The position numbers were made by a program, and so were the translations under genes. The notes under the pieces were generated by a model. It saw only the letters and a list, made by a program, of their open reading frames with translations. It had not been told where the DNA came from and did no database searches. A DNA stretch of 64,000 nucleotides, from positions 62,001-126,000 of the forward strand of contig CAISPO010000071.1 of NCBI GenBank assembly GCA_903887415.1, written 5' to 3'. This document shows, piece by piece, positions 52,649 through 59,820 of the stretch (its first letter is position 1; every line of letters starts with the position of its first letter). This stretch comes from an uncultured Bacteroidota bacterium (GTDB lineage Bacteria; Bacteroidota; Bacteroidia; Chitinophagales; Chitinophagaceae).

Positions 52649-52685
52649 AGAGCGGAGCGCGTTAGGTTCTCCGCTCTTTTATTTT
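52649..52685 (+). terminator. Terminator after frr
   Basis: AGAGCGGAG / CTCCGCTCT (52649-52657, 52669-52677) with an 11-nt loop, followed by TTTATTTT. Confidence 0.85.
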
Positions 52686-52753
52686 CCACTCCCCGTGACA
52701 AATGTTGAAGATTTGGTATTTCCTCTTTTACCGGATTAAATTACTTTTATAAA

Positions 52754-54115
52754 ATGAAATTACGCCTGCTCACCATTCTCACCTGCATCAGCATAGGCAC
52801 TGCCCATGCGCAGGACTCGCTGCAAATGCGCAAAATAGCTGATGAAATACTGCTGCATGGCACATGCTACGAAAACCTGCGGGTGCTCTGCAAAACCGTG
52901 GGGCACCGCATCAGCGGCTCGCCGGAGGCTGCGAAGGCAGTAACATGGGGCGAAAAAGCCATGAAAGAAGCTGGTGCTGATAAGGTGTGGCTGCAAGCAG
53001 CCGATGTGCCCTACTGGTACAGGGGCAAGGAAAGCCTGTACCTGAAAATGGGCAAGGAATACAAAAAAGTAAGGGCGCTGTCTCTGGGCAACAGCCAGGG
53101 CACAGGCGGCAAAACGCTGGAAGCGCCAATTGTAATGGTACACAGCTTCGATGAATTCAATGCCTTGCCGGACAGTAAGGTGAAAGGCAAGATCATATTC
53201 TTCGACTATCGGTTCCGGCAGGATTTCGTGTTCACCTTCCAGGGGTATGGCGACGCAGTGAAGTACCGCTGGGCCAGCCCTAGTATAGCGGCAAAGAAAG
53301 GCGCAGCAGGTGTTATCATACGGTCTATGTCCACAGGCAAAGATGATTTTCCGCACACAGGCGGGATGCACTACAATGATTCTTTTGCCAAAATACCCGA
53401 GATGTCTCTCGGCAATATCACTGCAGACCAACTGGAGCAAGCCTGTGAGAAAGGCACCCCAACCGCAAAAATGACCTCGGAGTGCCACATGATGCCAAAC
53501 CCGGTACACTCCTATAATGTAATAGGTGAAATAAGGGGATCGGAAACACCTGAAAAGATAATTACCGTAGGTGGCCACCTTGACTCATGGGACGTGGGTG
53601 AAGGTGCCACAGACGATGGCGCAGGCTGTGTACAATCAATAGAAATAATACGTGCGTTCAAAGCCTTGGGATTACGCCCCAAGTGTACCGTGAGGGCAGT
53701 ACTGTTTATGAACGAAGAGAACGGCGACAAAGGCGGCGAGGCATATGCCGACTCTGCAAAAGCGAAACATGAGCAGCACATACTGGCAATAGAAAGCGAT
53801 GCCGGAGGCTTCTCACCAAGGGGCATTGGCCTGGAAATGCCTGAGGCACAAAAACAAAGCATACAAAAATACAAGAACCTGTTCCTCGATTATGGAGTGT
53901 ATGATTTTTCACGCGAGGAAGGGGGAACGGATATCGGGCCTTTAAAGAAAGTCCTCAACGTACCACTTGCCGGACTCATGCCGGACTCCCAGCGCTACTT
54001 CGACCTACACCATACCGACAACGACACTTTTGAACAAGTAAACCACCGCGAACTAAAACTAGGCGCAGCAGTAATGGCGCAACTGATATACCTGGTGAGT
54101 GAGCATGGGATGTAA
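52754..54115 (+). CDS. Exported M28-family zinc peptidase with PA-like insert
   Basis: 453 residues. Signal peptide MKLRLLTILTCISIGTAHAQ. Residues about 100-230 hold a protease-associated-like domain (A-P-I-V-M-V-H-S; V-K-G-K-I-I-F-F-D; A-A-K-K-G-A-A-G-V-I-I-R). The M28 catalytic part follows: G-G-H-L-D-S-W-D, G-A-T-D-D-G-A-G, F-M-N-E-E-N-G-D-K-G-G, I-E-S-D-A-G-G and H-H-T-D-N-D. Such enzymes remove amino-terminal residues or dipeptides in the periplasm. Unlike the peptidase at 1826 it has no T9SS domain. Near-consensus -7 box TACTTTTA upstream at 52741-52748. Confidence 0.93.
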   Translation: MKLRLLTILTCISIGTAHAQDSLQMRKIADEILLHGTCYENLRVLCKTVGHRISGSPEAAKAVTWGEKAMKEAGADKVWLQAADVPYWYRGKESLYLKMGKEYKKVRALSLGNSQGTGGKTLEAPIVMVHSFDEFNALPDSKVKGKIIFFDYRFRQDFVFTFQGYGDAVKYRWASPSIAAKKGAAGVIIRSMSTGKDDFPHTGGMHYNDSFAKIPEMSLGNITADQLEQACEKGTPTAKMTSECHMMPNPVHSYNVIGEIRGSETPEKIITVGGHLDSWDVGEGATDDGAGCVQSIEIIRAFKALGLRPKCTVRAVLFMNEENGDKGGEAYADSAKAKHEQHILAIESDAGGFSPRGIGLEMPEAQKQSIQKYKNLFLDYGVYDFSREEGGTDIGPLKKVLNVPLAGLMPDSQRYFDLHHTDNDTFEQVNHRELKLGAAVMAQLIYLVSEHGM

Positions 54116-54124
54116 CGGTTTTTT

Positions 54125-54152
54125 GTAGAGACGCAAGATTTTGCGTCTCTAT
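54125..54152. repeat. 28-bp palindrome, copy 2 of 3
   Basis: GTAGAGACGCAAG followed by ATTTTGCGTCTCTAT: one mismatch to copy 1 in the arm and one at the end. It stands 10 bp after the stop of the M28 peptidase gene. Confidence 0.8.
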
Positions 54153-54189
54153 ACCATGAAAGCGCCCCCGCTCCGCCTCATCTAATTTC

Positions 54190-54217
54190 GTAGAGACGCA
54201 ATACATTGCGTCTCTAC
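54190..54217. repeat. 28-bp palindrome, copy 3 of 3
   Basis: GTAGAGACGCAAT / ACATTGCGTCTCTAC: arms match the other copies, the centre differs. Copies 2 and 3 are 38 bp apart, in the same orientation as far as a palindrome allows. Confidence 0.8.
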
Positions 54218-54250
54218 ACCACGCACTGCCTGGTCCAACACCCTGCCATT

Positions 54251-54284
54251 TTCAAATTTGCACATTTTCAAATTTTCAAATTTG
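54251..54284 (+). repeat. A/T-rich leader repeat before the DppC-like gene
   Basis: TTCAAATTTGCACATTTTCAAATTTTCAAATTTG: the reverse form of the TTTTGAATTT family, at the TTG start region of the permease gene. Confidence 0.6.
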
Positions 54285-55403
54285 CGAAGCAACCAGCCAA
54301 CGGTACTATCAAAACTGCTGAAGCGCCCTTCAGCTCTCATCTCCTTGCTCGTCATTGCCCTCACTTGTCTTATCTCCATATTCGCTTACCTCCTCGCACC
54401 CGACTCCACCCCATCAGCCAACCGCATGATCATTGAGCTAGGTGCAAAGCAGCCCGGCTTCCATAAACAGCTCCTGTATGTCCCCAAAAGCGGCACCCAG
54501 CAACACAGCAGCCGTCTCCTGGAGTGGTTTATAGGAGCCCCCTCACCCTATCTATTGTCACCTATAAATGGCTACCATTTCTCCGGCAACAGCCTGGTCA
54601 CAGATCATTATATAGACGATGGGCTGCAGGACACTATTACTTATGCGTTAGCTTCACTACTGCCCGTTGATCACCTGAACGACCCACTCCCCGCCCAGCA
54701 AGAGTACATCAAACAACGCCTCATCATCACGCGTACCTTCTGGCTAGGCACTGACCGCTATGGCCGTGACATACTCTCCCGCCTGCTCGTGGGCTCCCGC
54801 GTTACCCTGGCAGTGGGCATGGTAGCTGTGTTGCTGTCGCTCACTATTGGCATCCTCCTCGGTTCTATTGCAGGTTATTTTGGCGGCATGGCCGATAAGG
54901 CAGTGATGTGGCTCATCAATATACTCTACGCCATCCCCACCCTGCTGCTGGTGTTTGCCATAACACTCACCATCGGCAAGGGCTTTTGGGAAATATTTAT
55001 TGCCATTGGCCTCAGCATGTGGGTAGGCGCGGCGCGGCTCATTCGGGGGCAGGTGCTGGTGCTGCGGGAGATGGAATATGTGACTGCAGCTAAGGGCCTC
55101 GGGCTCGGACATATGCGCATCATCTTCCGCCACATACTGCCCAATATTGCCGGGCCGCTCATGGTCATAGCCGCCAGTAATTTCGCTTCGGCCATACTGG
55201 TGGAAGCCGGCCTCAGCTTCCTCGGCTTTGGCGTGCAGCCACCGCACCCCTCCTGGGGGCTCATGATCAAAGAACACTACAACTTCCTCCTTACCAACCG
55301 CCCCCTCCTCGCCATTATTCCCGGCATAGCCATCATGCTGTTGGTATATGCCTTCAATATTTTAGGCAATGCTTTGCGCGATGTACTGGATGTGAGGGAG
55401 TGA
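54282..55403 (+). CDS. Oligopeptide/dipeptide ABC permease, DppC/OppC-like
   Basis: About 373 residues if started at TTG 54282; a TTG at 54258 lies in the repeat and would add eight residues. N-terminal membrane helix (ALISLLVIALTCLISIFAYL), then a periplasmic insert of about 110 residues, T-D-R-Y-G-R-D-I-L-S-R at the loop, and a further five helices with the E-A-A loop A-A-K-G-L-G-L-G-H-M-R-I-I-F-R-H. This is the C-type permease of a peptide/nickel importer. Its partners (B-type permease, ATPases, binding protein) are not next to it, so they must lie elsewhere. Its last 39 bp are repeated at 61128-61166. Confidence 0.88.
   Translation: MRSNQPTVLSKLLKRPSALISLLVIALTCLISIFAYLLAPDSTPSANRMIIELGAKQPGFHKQLLYVPKSGTQQHSSRLLEWFIGAPSPYLLSPINGYHFSGNSLVTDHYIDDGLQDTITYALASLLPVDHLNDPLPAQQEYIKQRLIITRTFWLGTDRYGRDILSRLLVGSRVTLAVGMVAVLLSLTIGILLGSIAGYFGGMADKAVMWLINILYAIPTLLLVFAITLTIGKGFWEIFIAIGLSMWVGAARLIRGQVLVLREMEYVTAAKGLGLGHMRIIFRHILPNIAGPLMVIAASNFASAILVEAGLSFLGFGVQPPHPSWGLMIKEHYNFLLTNRPLLAIIPGIAIMLLVYAFNILGNALRDVLDVRE
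55365..55403 (+). repeat. 39-bp direct repeat, left copy (3' end of permease gene)
   Basis: The last 39 bp of the permease gene, including its TGA, occur again without change at 61128-61166. Core: GATGTACTGGATGTGAGGG. The two copies bracket the interrupted T9SS gene. Confidence 0.95.
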
Positions 55404-55528
55404 ATGTTTATGAAACAAAAGGCCTGAAAAACAGATTCTGATCTCCTCAGCGGCTGAAAAAAAAATTCCATATACCCAAGATTTTCATAAAATTATACGT
55501 CTATATAGGTATAACTTTACTGCAGCAC

Positions 55529-55913
55529 ATGTGTAAACCATTACTTTTAATCTCGTTATTGTGCTACACTATCGGACACACCATAGCCCAAACGCCGTTC
55601 ACCACCTGCGACTCTGTTAATATCAATAATGTCAACGCAAGAATATTGGTTCATGGAGATATGTCTTGGGATCCGATGGCTGGTGTGGCTGCTTGTGAGT
55701 TTCCCAAAGGCTCTGGGAAACACATCAACTTTGCCACTGCATTGTGGATGTCGGGCTTTGATGGTTGGTGGGCAGTTGCATATAGCTGCGCAGACCTATC
55801 GCCAATCCGGCAATGACTATTGGCCGGGACCGTTAGTCGGCGACACACTTACTTATGCAACTTCGCAAAGTTGGGCCAAAATATGGAAAGTCGATAGAAA
55901 CGATATTTTCTAT
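55529..55913 (+). pseudogene. T9SS protein gene, 5' part (frameshifted and interrupted)
   Basis: Starts ATG 55529 with signal peptide (MCKPLLLISLLCYTIGHTIA). It continues N-I-N-N-V-N-A-R-I-L-V-H-G-D-M-S-W-D, then A-L-W-M-S-G-F-D-G. At 55765-55766 an extra T shifts the frame: removing it gives G-G-G-Q-L-H-I-A-A-Q-T-Y-R-Q-S-G-N-D-Y-W-P-G-P. The corrected frame runs to T-A-T at 55911-55913, where the transposon begins. The 3' part is at 59821-61074. Rejoined, the protein would be 545 residues. Homologous exported proteins with this start occur in many copies in Bacteroidota. Confidence 0.9.
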
Positions 55914-55943
55914 GGCAACTATACCCACTTACACGATATAAAA
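55906..55943 (+). repeat. Target duplication and left terminal inverted repeat
   Basis: TTTTCTAT (55906-55913) is the target duplication. The element begins at 55914 with GGCAACTATACCCACTTACA; 30 bp (55914-55943) match the right end perfectly in reverse orientation. Confidence 0.97.
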
Positions 55944-55977
55944 TTAGATTTTCTTAATGTGCCGTAATGTGGGCTTT

Positions 55978-56139
55978 TTACGGTTTCTTTTCGGTGTCAG
56001 GCTTGGCGGGTGCATTGTGGCTCTTTGCGTCCTTTCCTGCCGCCTTCATTAAGTCTAAGAACGAACCTTTGACATGTAGCTTATCATCGTACTTGCCTCG
56101 CTTCTTTCGCTCTGTTGGTTTGTTTTCTTCTTTTGCCAT
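55978..56139 (-). CDS. Small basic protein, third gene of the TA unit
   Basis: 53 residues from ATG 56139 (MAKEENKPTERKKRGKYDDK, then LHVKGSFLDLMKAAGKDAK). Highly charged, without membrane segment. The piece K-Y-D-x-K-L-x-V-x-G-S-F-x-D-L-M-K recalls small proteins common in Bacteroidota, in and outside mobile elements, whose role is unknown. It starts 1 bp after the stop region of the PIN-like toxin (stop codon 56141-56143), so it is co-translated with it. A longer frame starting at 56211 overlaps the toxin gene and is less likely. Confidence 0.65.
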   Translation of the reverse strand: MAKEENKPTERKKRGKYDDKLHVKGSFLDLMKAAGKDAKSHNAPAKPDTEKKP

Positions 56140-56140
56140 G

Positions 56141-56557
56141 TTAAAATGATAATTTTTGCGCCCCTCCCTGCTTTGGAATTTTAATAGCAAATGGGGCAGT
56201 TTCCTTATCAATAAGTATTTTTAAATCCTCCCATTTTTCAATGAATATTTTGATGTAATCCCAATATAGAAGCGGCTTTCGGGATGATTCAAAAAATACT
56301 ACCCCTATATTATGTTGCTTGTATAACTGATAATAATGTTTTATTTGCTTGAAATCTTTATCCTTAGTAAATAGTATTCCTTTATGCTTACCAACTATTT
56401 CTATCACTTCTTCATCTGGTATTCCTGTAACTCCTTTGGTCAGGGTTAGTATATGAGTTGCGCCTGCTCTTATCGGACTTCTATCATTCCCACCCTCTAA
56501 TAGATTTAAACCATCTGCTAAATAATGGGAGTAATTTTCATCAAAGATAAAAAGCAT
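56141..56557 (-). CDS. PIN-like toxin (DUF5615 type)
   Basis: 138 residues. Begins M-L-F-I-F-D-E-N-Y-S, with the D-E-N acidic start of DUF5615/Mut7-C-like PIN proteins; later G-I-P-D-E-E-V and the L-F-T-K-D-K-D-F segment supply the other acids. C-terminal half is helical (WDYIKIFIEKWEDLKILI). Predicted RNase that would cut RNA when set free from the antitoxin. Its ATG overlaps the antitoxin stop by one base (TAATG at 56559-56555), showing translational coupling. Confidence 0.8.
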   Translation of the reverse strand: MLFIFDENYSHYLADGLNLLEGGNDRSPIRAGATHILTLTKGVTGIPDEEVIEIVGKHKGILFTKDKDFKQIKHYYQLYKQHNIGVVFFESSRKPLLYWDYIKIFIEKWEDLKILIDKETAPFAIKIPKQGGAQKLSF

Positions 56558-57237
56558 TATGCACGTAGTTTATGATAATAAATAGCCGCATCCACTTGGG
56601 GCAAATTTATATCATATAGTTTACATATTGTGCTTTTTGTTTCTCCCGCTTGGTATAATCCAAACACAGTATTGGTTTGTATGTTTGTGCCAGATATTGT
56701 AGGTTGCCCGAATTGATGTTTAGGGTCAACAACAACGCTTTTTGTATTTTCTAATGGAAAATATCTTGATGCTAAATTGTTATCAAAATCTACGTGTTTC
56801 AGAAAAGGCTTTACAAAATTTAACGAGATTTGATGCTTCCCGTCAGTTTTTATTAAGTTTTCAAGATAACCATACCATGTAAGTGTTTTAGTTTTTCTAT
56901 TTTCAACATAGAAATCTAAAGGCAACGCAAAAGGGTATGGGGTTTGTAGTTCTTCTGAAATCCGCTCATGTATTTTCTTAATTTCTACAGCACTAACATT
57001 TTGCTCTCTTAGCTTATAGAATATATAAAATTCGATAAGGCTGTAGAAATTAATCGCTTTGTTACCATCCTCACCAAATGTATAATTGAAATCCCTTTTA
57101 AAATGCCCATCCCAATACCCTAAAATCCAACGTCTAACATGACTATAGTCAAGGCGCAGGATTTTAGCGACATCTTTTACCAAAAAGATACCTTCGCCAA
57201 TTTTAGGAATAGTATTATTTGTATTTGCGGCTAACAT
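56557..57237 (-). CDS. DUF433-type antitoxin with N-terminal helix-turn-helix
   Basis: 226 residues. N-terminal MerR-like recognition region: G-I-F-L-V-K-D-V-A-K-I-L-R-L-D-Y-S-H-V-R-R-W. The C-terminal 55 residues are a DUF433 domain (V-D-P-K-H-Q-F-G-Q-P-T-I-S-G-T-N-I, then A-G-E-T-K-S-T-I-C-K-L-Y-D-I). DUF433 proteins are the usual partners of DUF5615 PIN toxins (VapBC45-like). It probably neutralises the toxin and binds its own promoter. The pair would give the transposon an addiction function. Confidence 0.82.
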   Translation of the reverse strand: MLAANTNNTIPKIGEGIFLVKDVAKILRLDYSHVRRWILGYWDGHFKRDFNYTFGEDGNKAINFYSLIEFYIFYKLREQNVSAVEIKKIHERISEELQTPYPFALPLDFYVENRKTKTLTWYGYLENLIKTDGKHQISLNFVKPFLKHVDFDNNLASRYFPLENTKSVVVDPKHQFGQPTISGTNIQTNTVFGLYQAGETKSTICKLYDINLPQVDAAIYYHKLRA

Positions 57238-57374
57238 TTTTTCTTTTTAAGCAATAAAGTATTACCTTTGCTTTTGGAGGGCAAAATAAGAAAAAATCAA
57301 TAAAAATCCACAAAAGAAATTGATAGAAATGGGAATAGTTCGTAGCTATTTCCATTTCGCTTTTATGTAAAGTT

Positions 57375-57407
57375 AACAAAAAAAAGCTACTATTCAGTAG
57401 CCTTTTT
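57375..57407 (-). terminator. Terminator at the end of the transposase gene
   Basis: GCTACT / AGTAGC stem (57386-57391, 57396-57401) overlapping the transposase stop codon, with A-rich and T-rich flanks on both sides. On the minus strand it is followed by T8. Confidence 0.8.
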
Positions 57408-58397
57408 TGCGTATCTGATTTTCCTATTTGGGTCAGGAATGTTTGGGGTCAATTCCCGATAGGTTATTTTCTTTATATCGCTATTCTTTACAACAAATAA
57501 GAACCGACCAATATTCCCATCTTCACGTTGATTATATCGGGTAGCAAATTCATTGCAATAGCGGTGTAAATGTTGCGGGGACATCCAGTGATAAATTCCT
57601 ACATAACCCCTCTTTAATTGCGACCAAAAATTTTCAATGTTTTGCGTGTGGAATTTTGTACCATCTTCAACATGCACATAGCCCCCATCTTCATGCTTTA
57701 CAACAACATGCTTCGCACAAAGTTTATCAACCCCGCTATACCCCTTGTAAGCATCAGTAACAACGGTTGCGGTTTGAGCCACATTGTTATCAATGATTTG
57801 GTGTAACGTTTCAGCATTGGTGTTTTGAGTGACAAAGGTTACAACTTTACCCCCACGCTCAACAAGACCTACAACAGGTGTCTTATCTGCTGCGCTGCGC
57901 CCCTGTGAACCTTCTATTTTCTTATCCTTATGCCTATTGATATTCTTTCCCCCGACGTAGGTTTCATCGGCTTCTACCATACCGTCTAACAACGTGGATT
58001 CTGTTCTTGCCAACATAGTGCGTATCCTATGGTTTATGAACCACCCAGTTTTCTGACTCACCCCGATACGGGTAGCAAGTTCGACGGAACTGATACCTTT
58101 CTTGCTTGTAGTAATTTCATATGCTGCCTGAAACCATTTGCGAAGTTCAACCTTAGAACCTTCAAATATGCTGCCCGTCCGAACTGTAAAAGGTAAATCA
58201 CATTTATAGTTTGAGCAACGGTAAGTAGGTATATCCTGAAATTTACCACGAGGTTTTACCCTGTAAGATTTTACGCCGCCACAATGCGGACATACGGGAG
58301 TGCCACTCCACCAAAGGTTTTCAAGAAATTCATAGCAGCTTTTTTCGTCCTTGAAGTAGTCGTTAAATTCGTGTATTGTCTTGAAATTGAAGTTCAT
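57390..58397 (-). CDS. IS1595-family transposase (ISXO2-like)
   Basis: 335 residues. N-terminal zinc ribbon (C36-P-H-C39 and C61-S-N-Y-K-C66), a helix-turn-helix (about 98-125, G-I-S-S-V-E-L-A-T-R-I-G-V-S-Q-K-T), then the ISXO2-type RNase H fold: D144 in V-E-A-D-E-T-Y-V-G-G, D215 in V-V-T-D-A-Y-K-G-Y, and N253/E255 in H-T-Q-N-I-E-N-F-W-S-Q-L-K-R-G. It cuts and joins the element at the terminal repeats and gives 8-bp duplications. The catalytic residues are all there and the frame is whole, so the enzyme should be active. Confidence 0.95.
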   Translation of the reverse strand: MNFNFKTIHEFNDYFKDEKSCYEFLENLWWSGTPVCPHCGGVKSYRVKPRGKFQDIPTYRCSNYKCDLPFTVRTGSIFEGSKVELRKWFQAAYEITTSKKGISSVELATRIGVSQKTGWFINHRIRTMLARTESTLLDGMVEADETYVGGKNINRHKDKKIEGSQGRSAADKTPVVGLVERGGKVVTFVTQNTNAETLHQIIDNNVAQTATVVTDAYKGYSGVDKLCAKHVVVKHEDGGYVHVEDGTKFHTQNIENFWSQLKRGYVGIYHWMSPQHLHRYCNEFATRYNQREDGNIGRFLFVVKNSDIKKITYRELTPNIPDPNRKIRYAKKATE

Positions 58398-58591
58398 TTT
58401 ATCAGAGATTTACTACACTATAAAGATACAAGTATCGTGCCACATCTCCTAATATTTTTAAATATTTTTCGCAGGTGTTTATACCCGAAATGAGATTTAG
58501 TAACCCAATGGATTATTTTGATTTTTTCTTCTCGGTTTGTACTATTTGGTTACAGCAATTTTATATCTTTACTTAGTAAAATAATTTCTTT

Positions 58592-58903
58592 ATGACTGAC
58601 CGTAGAATTATACAAAACAATATCCCATTAGATTTTACATGCGAAAACAACGGATTTAAAACCGATATAACTAAAGGATATGAACATATACCTGGTGCGC
58701 CAAGGGGAAGTGTTACGCCAGAAGAATTAGATACTCATCTTTTTTTAGAGTATGTAATTGATAAGAAAAACGGCAATAGTTGTTTTTGGTTTATTTGGTA
58801 TGACTTAAATGGTATCCCCAAAACACCTGATAGTGCCGTGTTTTATGAAGATGACATTAAAGGAGCGTATGAATACTTACCTTCAATTGCCAAAGCCAAA
58901 TAA
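58592..58903 (+). CDS. Transposon-borne hypothetical protein
   Basis: 103 residues, cytosolic: MTDRRIIQNNIPLDFTCENN, later E-L-D-T-H-L-F-L-E-Y-V-I and C-F-W-F-I-W-Y-D-L-N-G-I-P-K. The W-F-I-W-Y strand and acidic tail may form a small alpha/beta fold; no family recognised. Lies 195 bp upstream of the transposase 5' end in the opposite direction, and 21 bp before the next gene, so the two plus-strand genes are likely one unit. Codon use is A/T-rich. Confidence 0.6.
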   Translation: MTDRRIIQNNIPLDFTCENNGFKTDITKGYEHIPGAPRGSVTPEELDTHLFLEYVIDKKNGNSCFWFIWYDLNGIPKTPDSAVFYEDDIKGAYEYLPSIAKAK

Positions 58904-58924
58904 ATATCTATTTAATACAATATT

Positions 58925-59734
58925 ATGGTACTTGCAGATAAAAGAGTTAACAGATGCTTTTTAGGAATAATAGTTATTGCAGAAATGTATTTGTCTTGCG
59001 TTAACCCAATACCGATAAAGCCAAAGCCAATAAATCCAATTTACAATACAACTTGGCAAGGACAGATTTATAGAAATTCTGATGACAAACAACTTTCTGA
59101 AATTAAATTGAAAATATCAAATGATACTCTTTATCTTTTTTCAAATGCAATTTTTGGAGTAGGAAACGATACCTTGATTTTACAAAAAAAATCCGATAAT
59201 AAACAAGATGATTCTCTATTATGTTTTAGTGTTTCAAGTGGAGAAGTAATGCAATTAAAATACAAATATGCCAAAACGGAAAGAGGTGAAAATTTATCTT
59301 TAATAGGAAACGATTTTTATATTACTCTATCAAAAAGTAATTCTGATATTTTTTCACAGGATGCACTATCTTTTTATAAAAATAAAACTGTTCCGAGAGA
59401 AGCATTTATGTATCTTGATGGTGCATACGAGGGGGAAGCGGAAGCGGATAATTCAATAACTAACGCATATATTTCGTCAATAGGTGGTATGAAGATGAAG
59501 TTAGTTTTCTTGGATGGTTTTAAAGTAAAAATAATAATAAAAATGCCAATGCTTGATATATTTTCAAACGGTAAATCAAATTCAGAAATAGTAAATTACA
59601 CGATTAAAGGACATCGTGTTTATTTGGGGTCGAAGAAAAATATGTCAAGTAAGGGTATGGAAGTAAAAAATAGCGGTAAAACTCTTGTAATTGAATCGGA
59701 TAAAGGAAGTATGATATTACACAAATTATACTAA
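58925..59734 (+). CDS. Transposon-borne exported hypothetical lipoprotein
   Basis: 269 residues. N-terminal hydrophobic stretch C-F-L-G-I-I-V-I-A-E-M-Y-L-S-C with lipobox-like Y-L-S-C (C25), so probably a lipoprotein. The mature part is rich in strands and Ser/Asn/Lys (W-Q-G-Q-I-Y-R-N-S-D-D-K-Q-L; S-G-K-T-L-V-I-E-S-D-K-G). No family recognised. Strongly A/T-rich, like the rest of the element. An exported lipoprotein as transposon cargo is unusual; an immunity or surface role is a guess. Confidence 0.6.
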   Translation: MVLADKRVNRCFLGIIVIAEMYLSCVNPIPIKPKPINPIYNTTWQGQIYRNSDDKQLSEIKLKISNDTLYLFSNAIFGVGNDTLILQKKSDNKQDDSLLCFSVSSGEVMQLKYKYAKTERGENLSLIGNDFYITLSKSNSDIFSQDALSFYKNKTVPREAFMYLDGAYEGEAEADNSITNAYISSIGGMKMKLVFLDGFKVKIIIKMPMLDIFSNGKSNSEIVNYTIKGHRVYLGSKKNMSSKGMEVKNSGKTLVIESDKGSMILHKLY

Positions 59735-59782
59735 TTATACTTCTTGATTGAAACAAGTAATGACCATATTAGTAAAATTCAT

Positions 59783-59820
59783 TTTTATATCGTGTAAGTG
59801 GGTATAGTTGCCTTTTCTAT
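59783..59820 (+). repeat. Right terminal inverted repeat and target duplication
   Basis: 59783-59812 is the exact reverse complement of the left end for 30 bp. TTTTCTAT follows at 59813-59820, equal to the left duplication. Confidence 0.97.

Larger units (their letters stand above)
55914..59812 (-). mobile_element. IS1595-family transposon with passenger genes
   Basis: 3,899 bp with perfect 30-bp terminal inverted repeats (55914-55943, 59783-59812) and an 8-bp target duplication TTTTCTAT, the size expected for IS1595-type elements. It holds a transposase of that family (57390-58397), a toxin-antitoxin pair with a small third gene on the same strand, and two unknown genes on the other strand. 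It is visibly more A/T-rich than the flanks. Most IS1595 elements are near 1 kb, so this one belongs to the class with passenger genes. Ends and transposase appear intact, so it may still move. Confidence 0.95.

Noticed and set aside
52760-53578. 272-codon open frame antisense to the M28 peptidase
   Set aside because: Cys/His/Arg-rich shadow of a gene with all M28 motifs.
55629-55967. Separate small gene overlapping the transposon's left end
   Set aside because: It is the shifted frame of the T9SS gene running into the terminal inverted repeat.
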